The notes under the pieces were generated by a model. That model was not told the DNA's origin. It saw only the letters and a program-made list of their open reading frames with translations, and searched no databases. Source: a virus. From it: a DNA stretch of 41,303 bases. Positions within the stretch are counted from its first letter, which is position 1. Each line of letters starts with the position of its first letter. Below are positions 8,458 to 15,437 of the stretch, one piece after another. The position numbers and the translations under genes were made by a program. Location of the stretch: positions 1 to 41,303 of the IMG/VR virus record IMGVR_UViG_3300050821_010580. One strand, written 5' to 3'.

Positions 8458-8512
8458 TATTTCTTTCCTTGTGTTATAATAATACGTTAAAGCATTAATC
8501 CAATAGTAGAAA

Positions 8513-8797
8513 CTATTGGATTAATCTATACTTTACTGCTTTTTCAAAAAACCATTCTCCCAATTTTGAAGACGGTATGTACTTAAATTCATAATTTAAT
8601 CTTTTTAATCGATCAAATACTACATGCTCCCACTCAAGTGACGAATAATTATTTATAAAATTTAATAAAAAATCTGGATCATCGGTAACAAAAGGTTTTA
8701 TCCTTTCTTCTCCTGTTAATTTATAATAAAAAGGATTTATAATATGTCTACAAATAAATGTATTAAAGCTATCGTCAAAATAGACTAGTTGTTTCAT
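8513..8797 (-). CDS. Hypothetical early protein, 94 aa
   Basis: I prefer the ATG at 8797 (MKQLVYFDD), preceded by purine-rich GGGAAGAAGAAG, over one six codons upstream that lacks a ribosome site. The start overlaps the TGA of a possible 20-codon TTG-start ORF. The product has aromatic- and charged-rich segments with no membrane helix. No family recognised. Confidence 0.6.
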   Translation of the reverse strand: MKQLVYFDDSFNTFICRHIINPFYYKLTGEERIKPFVTDDPDFLLNFINNYSSLEWEHVVFDRLKRLNYEFKYIPSSKLGEWFFEKAVKYRLIQ

Positions 8798-8870
8798 AAA
8801 TCTTCTTCTTCCCATCTGTCTAAAATATCTTGAATTTTTTTAGCATCTTCATCCAAGAAATTATGGCAAT

Positions 8871-9176
8871 CTATCTCAATAAATATTTTGAAATATCTAA
8901 GTCTAAAATAGATTCATTATTTCTCAAATAACACTGGAATAATCTCATAAATTTAAGAGCTTCCCCTTCATTCTCAAAATCAAGTTGAGTTAATAATCCA
9001 TTTCCATAAAATATTGAAACTAACTCTTTAGATCTCGTGAAGAATAAATTATGAATATTGCCTATTATTTCATTAAGTCCTCTACCATATGTATATGTAT
9101 TTGCATGCGATTTTGATATATTAAAAATATTAATAATCTTTATTTGATTTGAATAATATCTAAACCAATTTTTCAT
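8871..9176 (-). CDS. Hypothetical early protein, 101 aa
   Basis: The start at 9176 (MKNWFRYYSN) follows GGGGGAGAGAG, better than an ATG five codons upstream. The protein is soluble, with a segment FENEGEALKFMRLFQCYLRNN that looks helical. No family recognised; it is part of the leftward operon of small genes. Confidence 0.6.
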   Translation of the reverse strand: MKNWFRYYSNQIKIINIFNISKSHANTYTYGRGLNEIIGNIHNLFFTRSKELVSIFYGNGLLTQLDFENEGEALKFMRLFQCYLRNNESILDLDISKYLLR

Positions 9177-9221
9177 CTCTCTCCCCCACATCCTAACATC
9201 CTCACAGTCCTGTACTTGTAT

Positions 9222-9539
9222 TTAGCCAGCATTGAAATCAGATAATAAAATACGACTTTCTCCAGTTGTAGAAATTTCCTCGCATGTTGATCCAATGCTA
9301 GTTAAGAACATTTCTGGGAGTCTATCATGATAACCATCGCTAAAACAATCAAAAGCAATTTTTCTTGCTTCTTGCTCATTAGTTTTTATTTCAATAAAAC
9401 TTAAATTATGGTTTTTTACAACAAAATATTCTTTAGATTTTACTGATTTCAAAGCTGATTTTATAATTTTGTTTTCACTTTTCAATTCGTTAATTTTTTC
9501 TATGTATTTACGGAAAAATAGCTTTTTAATTATGTTCAT
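9222..9539 (-). CDS. Hypothetical early protein with duplicated N-terminus, 105 aa
   Basis: The first 17 residues (MNIIKKLFFRKYIEKIN) are identical to those of the adjacent 93-aa gene, because a 68-bp sequence covering the ribosome site and start is repeated exactly. After that the two proteins diverge. This copy continues with a coiled-coil-like stretch and a segment NEQEARKIAFDCFSDGYHD. Basic amphipathic N-terminus; function unknown. Confidence 0.6.
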   Translation of the reverse strand: MNIIKKLFFRKYIEKINELKSENKIIKSALKSVKSKEYFVVKNHNLSFIEIKTNEQEARKIAFDCFSDGYHDRLPEMFLTSIGSTCEEISTTGESRILLSDFNAG

Positions 9540-9555
9540 CGTCTCTCCTCAATGT
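9488..9555 (-). repeat. 68-bp exact direct repeat, copy 1
   Basis: Identical to 9810-9877. On the coding (minus) strand it spans GAGGAGAG, the ATG and the first codons of the 105-aa gene. Exact identity over 68 bp implies a recent duplication or gene conversion. Confidence 0.95.
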
Positions 9556-9579
9556 GCGGTACTACTAATTACCGGACAT

Positions 9580-9861
9580 TTAACATTTAATATCTAAAAA
9601 CAAATCATAAACTGCACTAAGTATACCAACTAATAAACTTCCTGCAAATTCTTCATCAGAATTAGAATGTTCTTGCGATATTGCTTGAATACGATTGCAG
9701 TTATATTTAATCCATTTTTCTCTAAATTCAATATCCCTTGCTTTTAAGTTTAACTTTTCCTCTAAAGCACTGACACGAGATTCTAAAAAAAAATAATCAT
9801 CTTTCATCCCGTTAATTTTTTCTATGTATTTACGGAAAAATAGCTTTTTAATTATGTTCAT
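9580..9861 (-). CDS. Hypothetical early protein with duplicated N-terminus, 93 aa
   Basis: Shares the first 17 residues with the 105-aa neighbour. The body is predicted helical (MKDDYFFLESRVSALEEKLN, a coiled coil), followed by NSDEEFAGSLLVGILSAVYDLFL. Its ATG overlaps the upstream gene's TGA, so the two are translationally coupled. The upstream-coupled arrangement suggests this is the original copy and 9222-9539 the derived one. Confidence 0.6.
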   Translation of the reverse strand: MNIIKKLFFRKYIEKINGMKDDYFFLESRVSALEEKLNLKARDIEFREKWIKYNCNRIQAISQEHSNSDEEFAGSLLVGILSAVYDLFLDIKC

Positions 9862-9877
9862 CGTCTCTCCTCAATGT
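9810..9877 (-). repeat. 68-bp exact direct repeat, copy 2
   Basis: Identical to 9488-9555. In this copy the 5' part also encodes the last codons (DIEERR) of the upstream 100-aa gene, which shows that the copied unit crossed a gene boundary. Confidence 0.95.
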
Positions 9878-10160
9878 CCGTTTTTAAATTTTTTACCATA
9901 TCTGTTAAATCATCCTCTAAATATGACATTACATCAATATAAATCCCTACAAAAGCCCACTCTGATCTGGCTTCGTTAAGCTTTTTTCCTTCACTATAAA
10001 ATGTAGCAATTGTATTAGCTGCCGGCTCAATTCCTTCATAGAAGGATTCTTTGTAACCTTCTAAAATTATTTTTTTTAAGCATTCCTTAATTTCACCACG
10101 ACAAAGAATCTCTCCAGGGGTATTTAAATAATTATCCAAATACTTTATTATCACTTTCAT
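9858..10160 (-). CDS. Hypothetical early protein, 100 aa
   Basis: Soluble, mostly helical and acidic/basic mixed (NEARSEWAFVGIYIDVMSYL). The 3' end overlaps the next ATG by 4 bp. A possible 18-codon ORF in the gap upstream (ATG at the AAATGTCCGGTAA motif) ends in ATGA on this start. No family recognised. Confidence 0.6.
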   Translation of the reverse strand: MKVIIKYLDNYLNTPGEILCRGEIKECLKKIILEGYKESFYEGIEPAANTIATFYSEGKKLNEARSEWAFVGIYIDVMSYLEDDLTDMVKNLKTDIEERR

Positions 10161-10222
10161 AGCGTAGCCGATACCTTATTTGTTTGTCTGAATAAATTCA
10201 ATTTACCGGACATTTAATTTAG

Positions 10223-10597
10223 TTAACCACGAATAAATTCTTTTTCAAAAATTATTTCATCTGTCTCTATTAATTTACATAAATCTATAATCTTACCATT
10301 ATCCACTTTTCTAGTTACATATTCAGGGAAAAATCCAAACCCCTCAAATAAATCTCTTAGAGAAGTTAGTCTTGAAAATTGCGTGTATAAGATCATTTTA
10401 ACAAAAAACTTTGTGATAGGATTATTTTCAAGTATTTTATCATTACTATCTATTATATTTTTAAAGGCCTTTATTTTTTTTAAAATATCTTCTTTATAGA
10501 TTGGAAGACAATATTGGTTTTCTATAACAAACGAAGGAAATTCATCGGCATGAAGACATGTAACTACCTTTTTTAATTTTTCAAAATCATCTTTCAT
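10223..10597 (-). CDS. Hypothetical early protein, 124 aa
   Basis: The start overlaps the preceding stop by 4 bp (ATGA). The sequence is helical, with FKNIIDSNDKILENNPITKFF and a charged C-terminus. It forms a coupled three-gene block with the 120-aa and 118-aa genes upstream, suggesting joint expression and perhaps a joint role. No family recognised. Confidence 0.65.
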   Translation of the reverse strand: MKDDFEKLKKVVTCLHADEFPSFVIENQYCLPIYKEDILKKIKAFKNIIDSNDKILENNPITKFFVKMILYTQFSRLTSLRDLFEGFGFFPEYVTRKVDNGKIIDLCKLIETDEIIFEKEFIRG

Positions 10598-10956
10598 CTC
10601 AAATTTTCCCCTTCCCTCAGGAATCTAACAAAATCACTGTGGATTTCTTCAGGTATTGTCTCGCAAAATATTTTCAACCTTTCCCTGTTATTTAAATGCC
10701 TGATATATGCCTTTGACGCAATAATATTTAGTGCCGACTCCAATAAATCCTTATCTACAAAATGTGGCATCAATGCACTGCTTACTCTTTCTAATATATT
10801 ACATGTCATATCAAATATTAATTTTTCCATTTCTTCTTGAGTAAGATTTGTTTTTAAAACAGCATAAGTGATCCTGTTTATCTCTCTGCAATATTTTTCT
10901 GAGATATTATCACAGTCATTTTTTATAGCATCATAATATTGATCGTAATCACTCAT
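10594..10956 (-). CDS. Hypothetical early protein, 120 aa
   Basis: Coupled by 4-bp overlaps on both sides. All-helical looking, with Cys and Glu scattered (LTQEEMEKLIFDMTCNILER, LNIIASKAYIRHLNNRERL). No membrane helix or known DNA-binding signature. Function unknown. Confidence 0.65.
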   Translation of the reverse strand: MSDYDQYYDAIKNDCDNISEKYCREINRITYAVLKTNLTQEEMEKLIFDMTCNILERVSSALMPHFVDKDLLESALNIIASKAYIRHLNNRERLKIFCETIPEEIHSDFVRFLREGENLR

Positions 10957-11309
10957 TTTAATTCCTTAATCTTACTATCGCAAAGAGTGGCTAGCTTGTA
11001 TTTCAATTCAAAAATTTCACTTTCAAGTCTTACAATACAATCCTGCTGATTTTTTATAATTTTATCTTCTAACTCAGTATTGCAATTGTGTATTTTAAAA
11101 GGTTCATTATCGTATGTTACAATTACTCCATTTTCATTACAGGCAATCGAATATTTACTTTTTTCTTTTATATATTTTTTATGCTCATCTTTATAAAGCT
11201 TCTTGTAATTATGCCTGAATACGTAAAACATAGGTCTCCTTTTCTGTTTCTGTTTTGATTTTTCAATTTCATCATTGAGTGACGCAAAATCGTTTGATTC
11301 GTCTTTCAT
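10953..11309 (-). CDS. Coiled-coil early protein, 118 aa
   Basis: The N-terminus is strongly basic (KSKQKQKRRPMFYVFRHNYKKLY) and the C-terminus is a coiled coil (DKIIKNQQDCIVRLESEIFELKYKLATL). This suggests a nucleic-acid-binding or oligomerising small protein. Its stop overlaps the 120-aa gene start. No family recognised. Confidence 0.6.
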   Translation of the reverse strand: MKDESNDFASLNDEIEKSKQKQKRRPMFYVFRHNYKKLYKDEHKKYIKEKSKYSIACNENGVIVTYDNEPFKIHNCNTELEDKIIKNQQDCIVRLESEIFELKYKLATLCDSKIKELK

Positions 11310-11325
11310 TTAAGTTTTTTCCATT

Positions 11326-11496
11326 TTAGAGCGTATTAATGTATTCTTTTAAATTATCAACAGTCACGACCTTAAAAGTATTTCAGTTATCATCGGTGAA
11401 TAATTTATTGCGATCCCATGAAAAAACATTCTTAACGATTGAGAACATGGTTTTTGTTTTTTTGATATCTATCTTGATATAGTCGTACCTGATCAT
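11326..11496 (-). pseudogene. Small early gene with in-frame TGA, 57 codons
   Basis: AAGGAG precedes the ATG at 11496. The frame encodes MIRYDYIKIDIKKTKTMFSI... for 37 codons, meets TGA at 11383-11385, then continues in the same frame as NTFKVVTVDNLKEYINTL to TAA at 11326-11328. The continuation looks coding (KVVTVDNLKEYI), so a nonsense change or stop-codon readthrough is likely. It sits just downstream of the annealing-protein gene. Family unknown. Confidence 0.55.
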
Positions 11497-11505
11497 GATT
11501 ACTCC

Positions 11506-12372
11506 TTATTGGTTAGCCGTGCTTTTTGAGTTTATCCAGTTATCCAGTTTTTCCTTTGATTCCTTATTAACAATTTCAGCTTCAATAAGCATAGTTTCTT
11601 TTTTCGGTAAAAGTTCTTTAATTAGGTCTTGCGCGCTATTAGACTCTATTATTTTATCCGTAAAAGCATCATCTATTTTTATGGTTCCCTCCTTTATTGC
11701 TGTACCAATACCGATTAAATATTCAATATCTTGTAAAGTTATTTCTTCAATACTTTTTTTATTAAGATAACTAAATATTTTTTCTTCTGAGATATTCATT
11801 GATTTAAATCTTTCTAATATTTTTTTACGTTTAATTGATAATGTTTTTTGGTCTCCAACAGCAAAATTTTTTGCTTTTTTCATTAAGTAATTAGTATATG
11901 ATTTTCCTATTATTGAGAATATAGCATTACGCAAACATTTAGATTGCGCTCCAGCGGAAGCTTTTGTCTGCATATCCGCCGTATAAATTTGGCCGTTTCT
12001 TTTAATAATTGATATCTGCAATTCTGACGTAGTTTGTGTATTAGTTTCTAAATCCCAGGCGGTCCCTTCTACCGTTATAAACTTTCCATCATTTTCAACA
12101 ACTCTTGACGCTGTTTTTATATTACCCCAAGCTGACCTCATTATTTCTGCGAGTCTTATTGACGGCCCTTCTATACGATTTCCTTCTTCGTCTCTCCCTG
12201 GCAAGCTATACCAGCATTCTTCTGCAATCTCTTCATCTAATGTTACTTGTATTTCAGCATTTTGAAGAAATTTTTTCACATCTCTAGGATATGCTTTTGC
12301 TGTGGATATTTTTGTATCTAGTTCAACCTTAGCTATAATTCCATTGTTATTAAGCATTATTTCTTGTGACAT
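11506..12372 (-). CDS. Probable phage recombination/ssDNA-annealing protein, 288 aa
   Basis: GGAGGG precedes the ATG. The central segment GPSIRLAEIMRSAWGNIKTA then FITVEGTAWDLETN is characteristic of a widespread phage protein found beside RecE- or lambda-Exo-like nucleases. The following SKCLRNAIFSIIGKSYTNYL is the conserved basic helix of that family. With the PD-(D/E)XK exonuclease 257 bp upstream it would form a two-gene homologous recombination system: resection, then strand annealing. The RecT-like role is an inference from neighbourhood and family habit, not from a visible active site. Confidence 0.6.
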   Translation of the reverse strand: MSQEIMLNNNGIIAKVELDTKISTAKAYPRDVKKFLQNAEIQVTLDEEIAEECWYSLPGRDEEGNRIEGPSIRLAEIMRSAWGNIKTASRVVENDGKFITVEGTAWDLETNTQTTSELQISIIKRNGQIYTADMQTKASAGAQSKCLRNAIFSIIGKSYTNYLMKKAKNFAVGDQKTLSIKRKKILERFKSMNISEEKIFSYLNKKSIEEITLQDIEYLIGIGTAIKEGTIKIDDAFTDKIIESNSAQDLIKELLPKKETMLIEAEIVNKESKEKLDNWINSKSTANQ

Positions 12373-12375
12373 TTA

Positions 12376-12618
12376 TTAACCCTCCAATATATCTATGTAT
12401 ATTACTTCGCTTTTATCAGTAATTTCTATTTGTCTGCAAAAACTTAATTCACGATTTATAAATTTTCCAACTACTTTTTTCTCAAAAAGATAATCTTTAT
12501 CTAGATTGGTTTCGCATAATATTCTTGCCTCATTTTCTGAATCAGCTAACACTAACATAGATTGAGGTGAGTCGTAATCTATCGGTTTTTCTATATGAAT
12601 TAAAAATAATTTTTTCAT
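12376..12618 (-). CDS. Hypothetical protein in recombination block, 80 aa
   Basis: It lies between the exonuclease and annealing-protein genes with short gaps on both sides. Soluble, beta-alpha type (KLFLIHIEKPIDYDSPQSMLVLADSENEARILCETNL). The SMLVLADSENEAR pattern resembles small phage proteins encoded beside nucleases. Function unknown; a modulator of the recombination pair is possible. Confidence 0.6.
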   Translation of the reverse strand: MKKLFLIHIEKPIDYDSPQSMLVLADSENEARILCETNLDKDYLFEKKVVGKFINRELSFCRQIEITDKSEVIYIDILEG

Positions 12619-12628
12619 TTAATTAATC

Positions 12629-13429
12629 CTAGTAAAATGCATAACTTGGCAAAAACAAATAAGAAGCGCCGTAACTTTTCCATTTGTTTTCTGTGAGGCT
12701 TTCTTTGTAATTCTTTAACAAAGCTTTATATTCCTCTTGTCCTTTTTCAATAGCGCTATCATCAACTATATAACTTTTCACAGCATAAGGTGGTTCTTTT
12801 TCAAAAGCAATAAGTACTACTGCTTTTAATTCTTTTTTTGTTATTTTTTCAAAACCGTCTTTTAGCATAGCTGCTTGAATATGGTAGCCATAACGATAAG
12901 CTGAGTTCATAAAAGAGAATTCTGATGCGTCAGCTGTACTCTTTAAATCACAAATTATATTATCGTGCATAATATCAGGTCGTGCTTTGCATAATATACC
13001 TGTCTCCTCATCTTCCCAATAAATTGATTGTTCATACTCAGCATTATCTATTAAATTTGCAGCATAGTCATCATCTCTTATGGACTGGGTTATTTCTAAA
13101 ATTTTTTCGTAATCATCAATGGAAATTATTTCTTTATCAGCATTTTTCTTTTCCCATTCTGCCCACTGTTCCTTCCCAATCTTTGTCCGTCTGTCAATTT
13201 TAGGCAATATAACGTAATTGTCTTTAAATAAATCATGTTCTAAAATACTAACGTGCATTGCGTTACCGAATTTTTTAGCATATGTTTCTTTTTCAGGCTT
13301 TCTATTAGGATTTAAATATCTATTCCAGTAATGTTTTGCTGATTTCTTAAATAACATAAGGCCGCTTCTGCTAATACCTTCTGATGAGTGATATTCTTCG
13401 TTGGAAATATTGTATATTCCAGGTTTCAT
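12629..13429 (-). CDS. RecE-like PD-(D/E)XK exonuclease, 266 aa
   Basis: Fits the C-terminal nuclease domain of exonuclease VIII-type proteins. The N-terminal substrate region is ISNEEYHSSEGISRSGLMLF; GNAMHVSILE (~55-64) supplies the conserved His. The catalytic core is ARPDIMHDNIICDLKST (residues ~149-165), with Asp152, Asp161 and Lys163 as the PD...DxK motif, followed by YHIQAAMLKDG with the conserved Gln. Length is typical for a free-standing nuclease domain. It should degrade dsDNA ends 5'-3' to leave ssDNA for the partner at 11506. Start overlaps the upstream gene by 4 bp. Confidence 0.85.
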   Translation of the reverse strand: MKPGIYNISNEEYHSSEGISRSGLMLFKKSAKHYWNRYLNPNRKPEKETYAKKFGNAMHVSILEHDLFKDNYVILPKIDRRTKIGKEQWAEWEKKNADKEIISIDDYEKILEITQSIRDDDYAANLIDNAEYEQSIYWEDEETGILCKARPDIMHDNIICDLKSTADASEFSFMNSAYRYGYHIQAAMLKDGFEKITKKELKAVVLIAFEKEPPYAVKSYIVDDSAIEKGQEEYKALLKNYKESLTENKWKSYGASYLFLPSYAFY

Positions 13430-13698
13430 ACTAACTTACCTTTTAAATAATTAAATTCTTGGTTAGGGTCTTTGTAAAATAAAATTCTCTCGTCCCCTTT
13501 ATACTTTAATTCATAGCACTTACATTTGCTATGGCTAAGCCAATCGTAGTTTCTAACTTCTTTGTAATTATCGTCAAATGTTGCGGTCCAATATGAAGCT
13601 GCCGTTCTAGCGCATAGCTTATTTTTCTCTAGCACTATCATAAAGTAATCCTGCGATTTTTCGTTTCTATAATGTAAAAGAAATGCTTTATTTGTCAT
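13426..13698 (-). CDS. Hypothetical protein upstream of exonuclease, 90 aa
   Basis: I chose the ATG at 13698 (MTNKAFLLHYRN), with GAGG 8 bases upstream; an earlier start would add five residues. Compact and beta-rich, with YDWLSHSKCKCYELKYKGDERILFY. The 4-bp overlap with the exonuclease gene suggests co-translation. No family recognised. Confidence 0.6.
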   Translation of the reverse strand: MTNKAFLLHYRNEKSQDYFMIVLEKNKLCARTAASYWTATFDDNYKEVRNYDWLSHSKCKCYELKYKGDERILFYKDPNQEFNYLKGKLV

Positions 13699-13753
13699 TA
13701 TTAACATCCTCATAATTAACTTGATCAGATATATTTACTAAATATAAGTTCAT
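13688..13753 (-). CDS. Possible 21-aa peptide gene
   Basis: The perfect AGGAGA at the right distance and the AAAAGCATG start cassette (shared with 14007 and 15126) favour translation. The stop lies inside the next gene's start region, so it may serve as a coupling ORF. The peptide MNLYLVNISDQVNYEDVNND is not recognisable. Confidence 0.35.
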   Translation of the reverse strand: MNLYLVNISDQVNYEDVNNDK

Positions 13754-13762
13754 GCTTTTCTC

Positions 13763-13933
13763 CTATTTATCACTTAAATAAAGATCAATATTGCTTATTG
13801 CATTTTCTATACTTGACATCGCATTATAAAGGCAGCCGTCCCTTTCTTTTTCATAAATCATTTTTAATGTTAAGTGCTCTCTTTCCATAACAACTTTTAC
13901 TCGTTGTAAAAGTGCTCCGCCTACCCATCCCAT
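13763..13933 (-). CDS. Small helical protein, 56 aa
   Basis: Starts 3 bp after the previous small ORF, following the repeated GGGGGATTTGATTATG junction. The sequence is MGWVGGALLQRVKVVMEREH then a helical stretch ending in SIENAISNIDLYLSDK. The stop is inside the ribosome site of the next peptide. Function unknown. Confidence 0.5.
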   Translation of the reverse strand: MGWVGGALLQRVKVVMEREHLTLKMIYEKERDGCLYNAMSSIENAISNIDLYLSDK

Positions 13934-13935
13934 AA

Positions 13936-14007
13936 TCAAATCCCCCTCAATATTGATTCCATAGATTCAAAAAAACTTTTCCTTAACTTTCTAACTAAAG
14001 CGTCCAT
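13936..14007 (-). CDS. Possible 23-aa basic peptide (boundary remnant)
   Basis: Begins with AGGAGAAAAGCATGGACGC, identical to the start of the 51-aa membrane gene at 15126, and ends SILRGI with the GGGGGATTTGATTATG junction shared with the 149-aa gene. It looks like a gene whose interior was lost while both boundaries were kept. May still be translated. Confidence 0.35.
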   Translation of the reverse strand: MDALVRKLRKSFFESMESILRGI

Positions 14008-14021
14008 GCTTTTCTCCTATT

Positions 14022-14420
14022 TTAAATTGGGTATTTATCCGTAAATTGCTCGGCTGTTTTCATAGCATCTTCCAAAATCTCTTCTATTTCATATTCGGAT
14101 TTATTCCAAATGTGGTTATAATCGCATCCTACTTTCAAAAAAACATATTCTTCAATTACTAAGTGACCTACCTCTCTATCAAGTTTTGGTAGCTGAATTT
14201 TTTCGATAGACTTCCAGGTTATTCCACCCGAAAAATTAATTCCTTCAAAACCTTTATATTGTTTAATTAAATCTTTAATTAGATGCCAATATTTTGAATA
14301 TTTTTCTTTACTTATATGAAGGTAATAAGTCCATATCTTTTTTTCGGAAGATAAATTATTTTTTATCTCTACTCTTAATCCATCATTTATTCTTTTCCAG
14401 AAACTTTCTACTTTATCCAT
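14022..14420 (-). CDS. Hypothetical early protein, 132 aa
   Basis: Follows the GGGGGATTTAATATG junction. Composition is mixed alpha/beta with many aromatic residues (WHLIKDLIKQYKGFEGINFSGG; EILEDAMKTAEQF). No membrane segment or catalytic motif. Function unknown. Confidence 0.6.
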   Translation of the reverse strand: MDKVESFWKRINDGLRVEIKNNLSSEKKIWTYYLHISKEKYSKYWHLIKDLIKQYKGFEGINFSGGITWKSIEKIQLPKLDREVGHLVIEEYVFLKVGCDYNHIWNKSEYEIEEILEDAMKTAEQFTDKYPI

Positions 14421-14421
14421 A

Positions 14422-14721
14422 TTAAATCCCCCTCAATGATTGTGCGCGATCCCGATTGTCATCGTAAATTGAATCGCGCACATCATCATGTAGCATAGTT
14501 GTTTCTGAGTAGCCTTCTGCATGGGTATGCCAGGCCATACGGAGCTTTTCTTGCAATATACTAATCATACCTTTACTGTTGATAGAGCTTTTGTAGTTCT
14601 TGATAAGATCCTCGATAATATCGTCTCTACCCCTTCTGCAAATTACTAATTCAAACATATGCGAAACAAGTAGCCTATCTTTAGGTAATAATTTTTTAAA
14701 ATGCTCACCGTATTTACTCAT
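14422..14721 (-). CDS. Paralogue A of small early protein, 99 aa
   Basis: The C-terminal ~40 residues (AWHTHAEGY...MLHDDVRDSIYDDNRDRAQSLRGI) are paralogous to the 149-aa protein at 15438. GAGGAG precedes the ATG at 14721. The N-terminal part contains a short helical segment (LLPKDRLLVSHMFELVICRRGRDDI) that also matches the paralogue (FDIISCKRDRDEI). Helical, soluble; function unknown. Retention of both copies suggests a useful early role. Confidence 0.65.
   Translation of the reverse strand: MSKYGEHFKKLLPKDRLLVSHMFELVICRRGRDDIIEDLIKNYKSSINSKGMISILQEKLRMAWHTHAEGYSETTMLHDDVRDSIYDDNRDRAQSLRGI
14424..14495 (-). repeat. 72-bp imperfect direct repeat with conserved hairpin, copy A
   Basis: Matches 15440-15511 at 67 of 72 positions. 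It covers the 3' end of the 99-aa gene and the stop. Inside, TGTGCGCGAT (14441-14450) and ATCGCGCACA (14473-14482) are perfectly complementary, so the coding 3' end can fold into a 10-bp stem. Confidence 0.85.
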
Positions 14722-14730
14722 TTTCACTCC

Positions 14731-14961
14731 TCAGTTAATTAATTTAAGTAATTCATTTAGGACAAAATATTTATCGGTACTTCCGTCAGTACGAATATAA
14801 ATTAATTTAACCCCATGCACTGTATAAAGTTCGTTACGACTGAATCTATCTGATAGCGGCAAAATAACCGCTTCGTCTAGGGCTTCAAGAAAATGATGTA
14901 CTTTTAAATATTCAGATTCCGTAACTAGTTTATATTTTCTACTACAATATATTAAACCCAT
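14731..14961 (-). CDS. Hypothetical early protein, 76 aa
   Basis: GAGGTG precedes the ATG. Alpha/beta, with ESEYLKVHHFLEALDEAVILP and a possible C-terminal helix. It follows the 51-aa membrane protein within 10 bp. No family recognised. Confidence 0.6.
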   Translation of the reverse strand: MGLIYCSRKYKLVTESEYLKVHHFLEALDEAVILPLSDRFSRNELYTVHGVKLIYIRTDGSTDKYFVLNELLKLIN

Positions 14962-14970
14962 AAATTCACC

Positions 14971-15126
14971 TCACACTAAAATAATTGCTATAAACGTTAC
15001 TACACTTACAAGTGTACTTCCCAGTAACGCTACCATAGCTAAATAATCTATTAACCGTGGCTCTCCCTCTTCAAAAAACAATGTCTCTAAAAAATTCCTT
15101 TTAATCTCTTCAATTACAGCGTCCAT
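14971..15126 (-). CDS. Single-pass membrane protein, 51 aa
   Basis: Start cassette AGGAGAAAAGCATGGACGC is shared with 14007. The N-terminal ~28 residues are charged (MDAVIEEIKRNFLETLFFEE); a C-terminal transmembrane helix follows (LAMVALLGSTLVSVVTFIAI). A small tail-anchored early protein; function unknown. Confidence 0.6.
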   Translation of the reverse strand: MDAVIEEIKRNFLETLFFEEGEPRLIDYLAMVALLGSTLVSVVTFIAIILV

Positions 15127-15135
15127 GCTTTTCTC

Positions 15136-15435
15136 CTATTGTTTAATTATTTCATTAAATTTTTTAATAGCCTCTTGTTCGATATATTCTTTGTCTTCTC
15201 GAAATGGGGTTAAGGCTAAAATATTATTTATATTATTAAGATCAATATTCCACGGGTATACCTCTTCAAAAATAACTTGATACTTGTGGAAAAAACATAA
15301 TAAATTAATACACTCCCAAGATTTATGTTCTTTATCTTTATTTTTAAGTAAAAATTCAGAGATCTTAACAAGGCATTTTTCAGGATTATCAGATACAAAG
15401 TAATATAATGGAACTTCCAGCTTATATATTTTCAT
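15136..15435 (-). CDS. Hypothetical early protein, 99 aa
   Basis: The ATG at 15435 follows the GGGGGATTTGATTATG junction that ends the 149-aa gene. The protein begins MKIYKLEVPLYYFVSDNPEK and is mostly helical after that. No recognised domain. Confidence 0.6.
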   Translation of the reverse strand: MKIYKLEVPLYYFVSDNPEKCLVKISEFLLKNKDKEHKSWECINLLCFFHKYQVIFEEVYPWNIDLNNINNILALTPFREDKEYIEQEAIKKFNEIIKQ

Positions 15436-15437
15436 AA

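Noticed and set aside
8794-8856. 20-codon TTG-start ORF on the minus strand before the 94-aa gene
   Set aside because: It overlaps the next start as ATGA, but has no ATG and no ribosome site; too weak to list as a gene.
10163-10219. 18-codon ORF starting in the AAATGTCCGGTAA motif (minus strand)
   Set aside because: Ends in ATGA on the next gene, but has no clear ribosome site and is very short; noted only as a possible coupling ORF.
11495-11770. Long open frame on the plus strand opposite the annealing-protein gene
   Set aside because: It is a low-complexity shadow of the real minus-strand gene, with no ribosome site or operon context.
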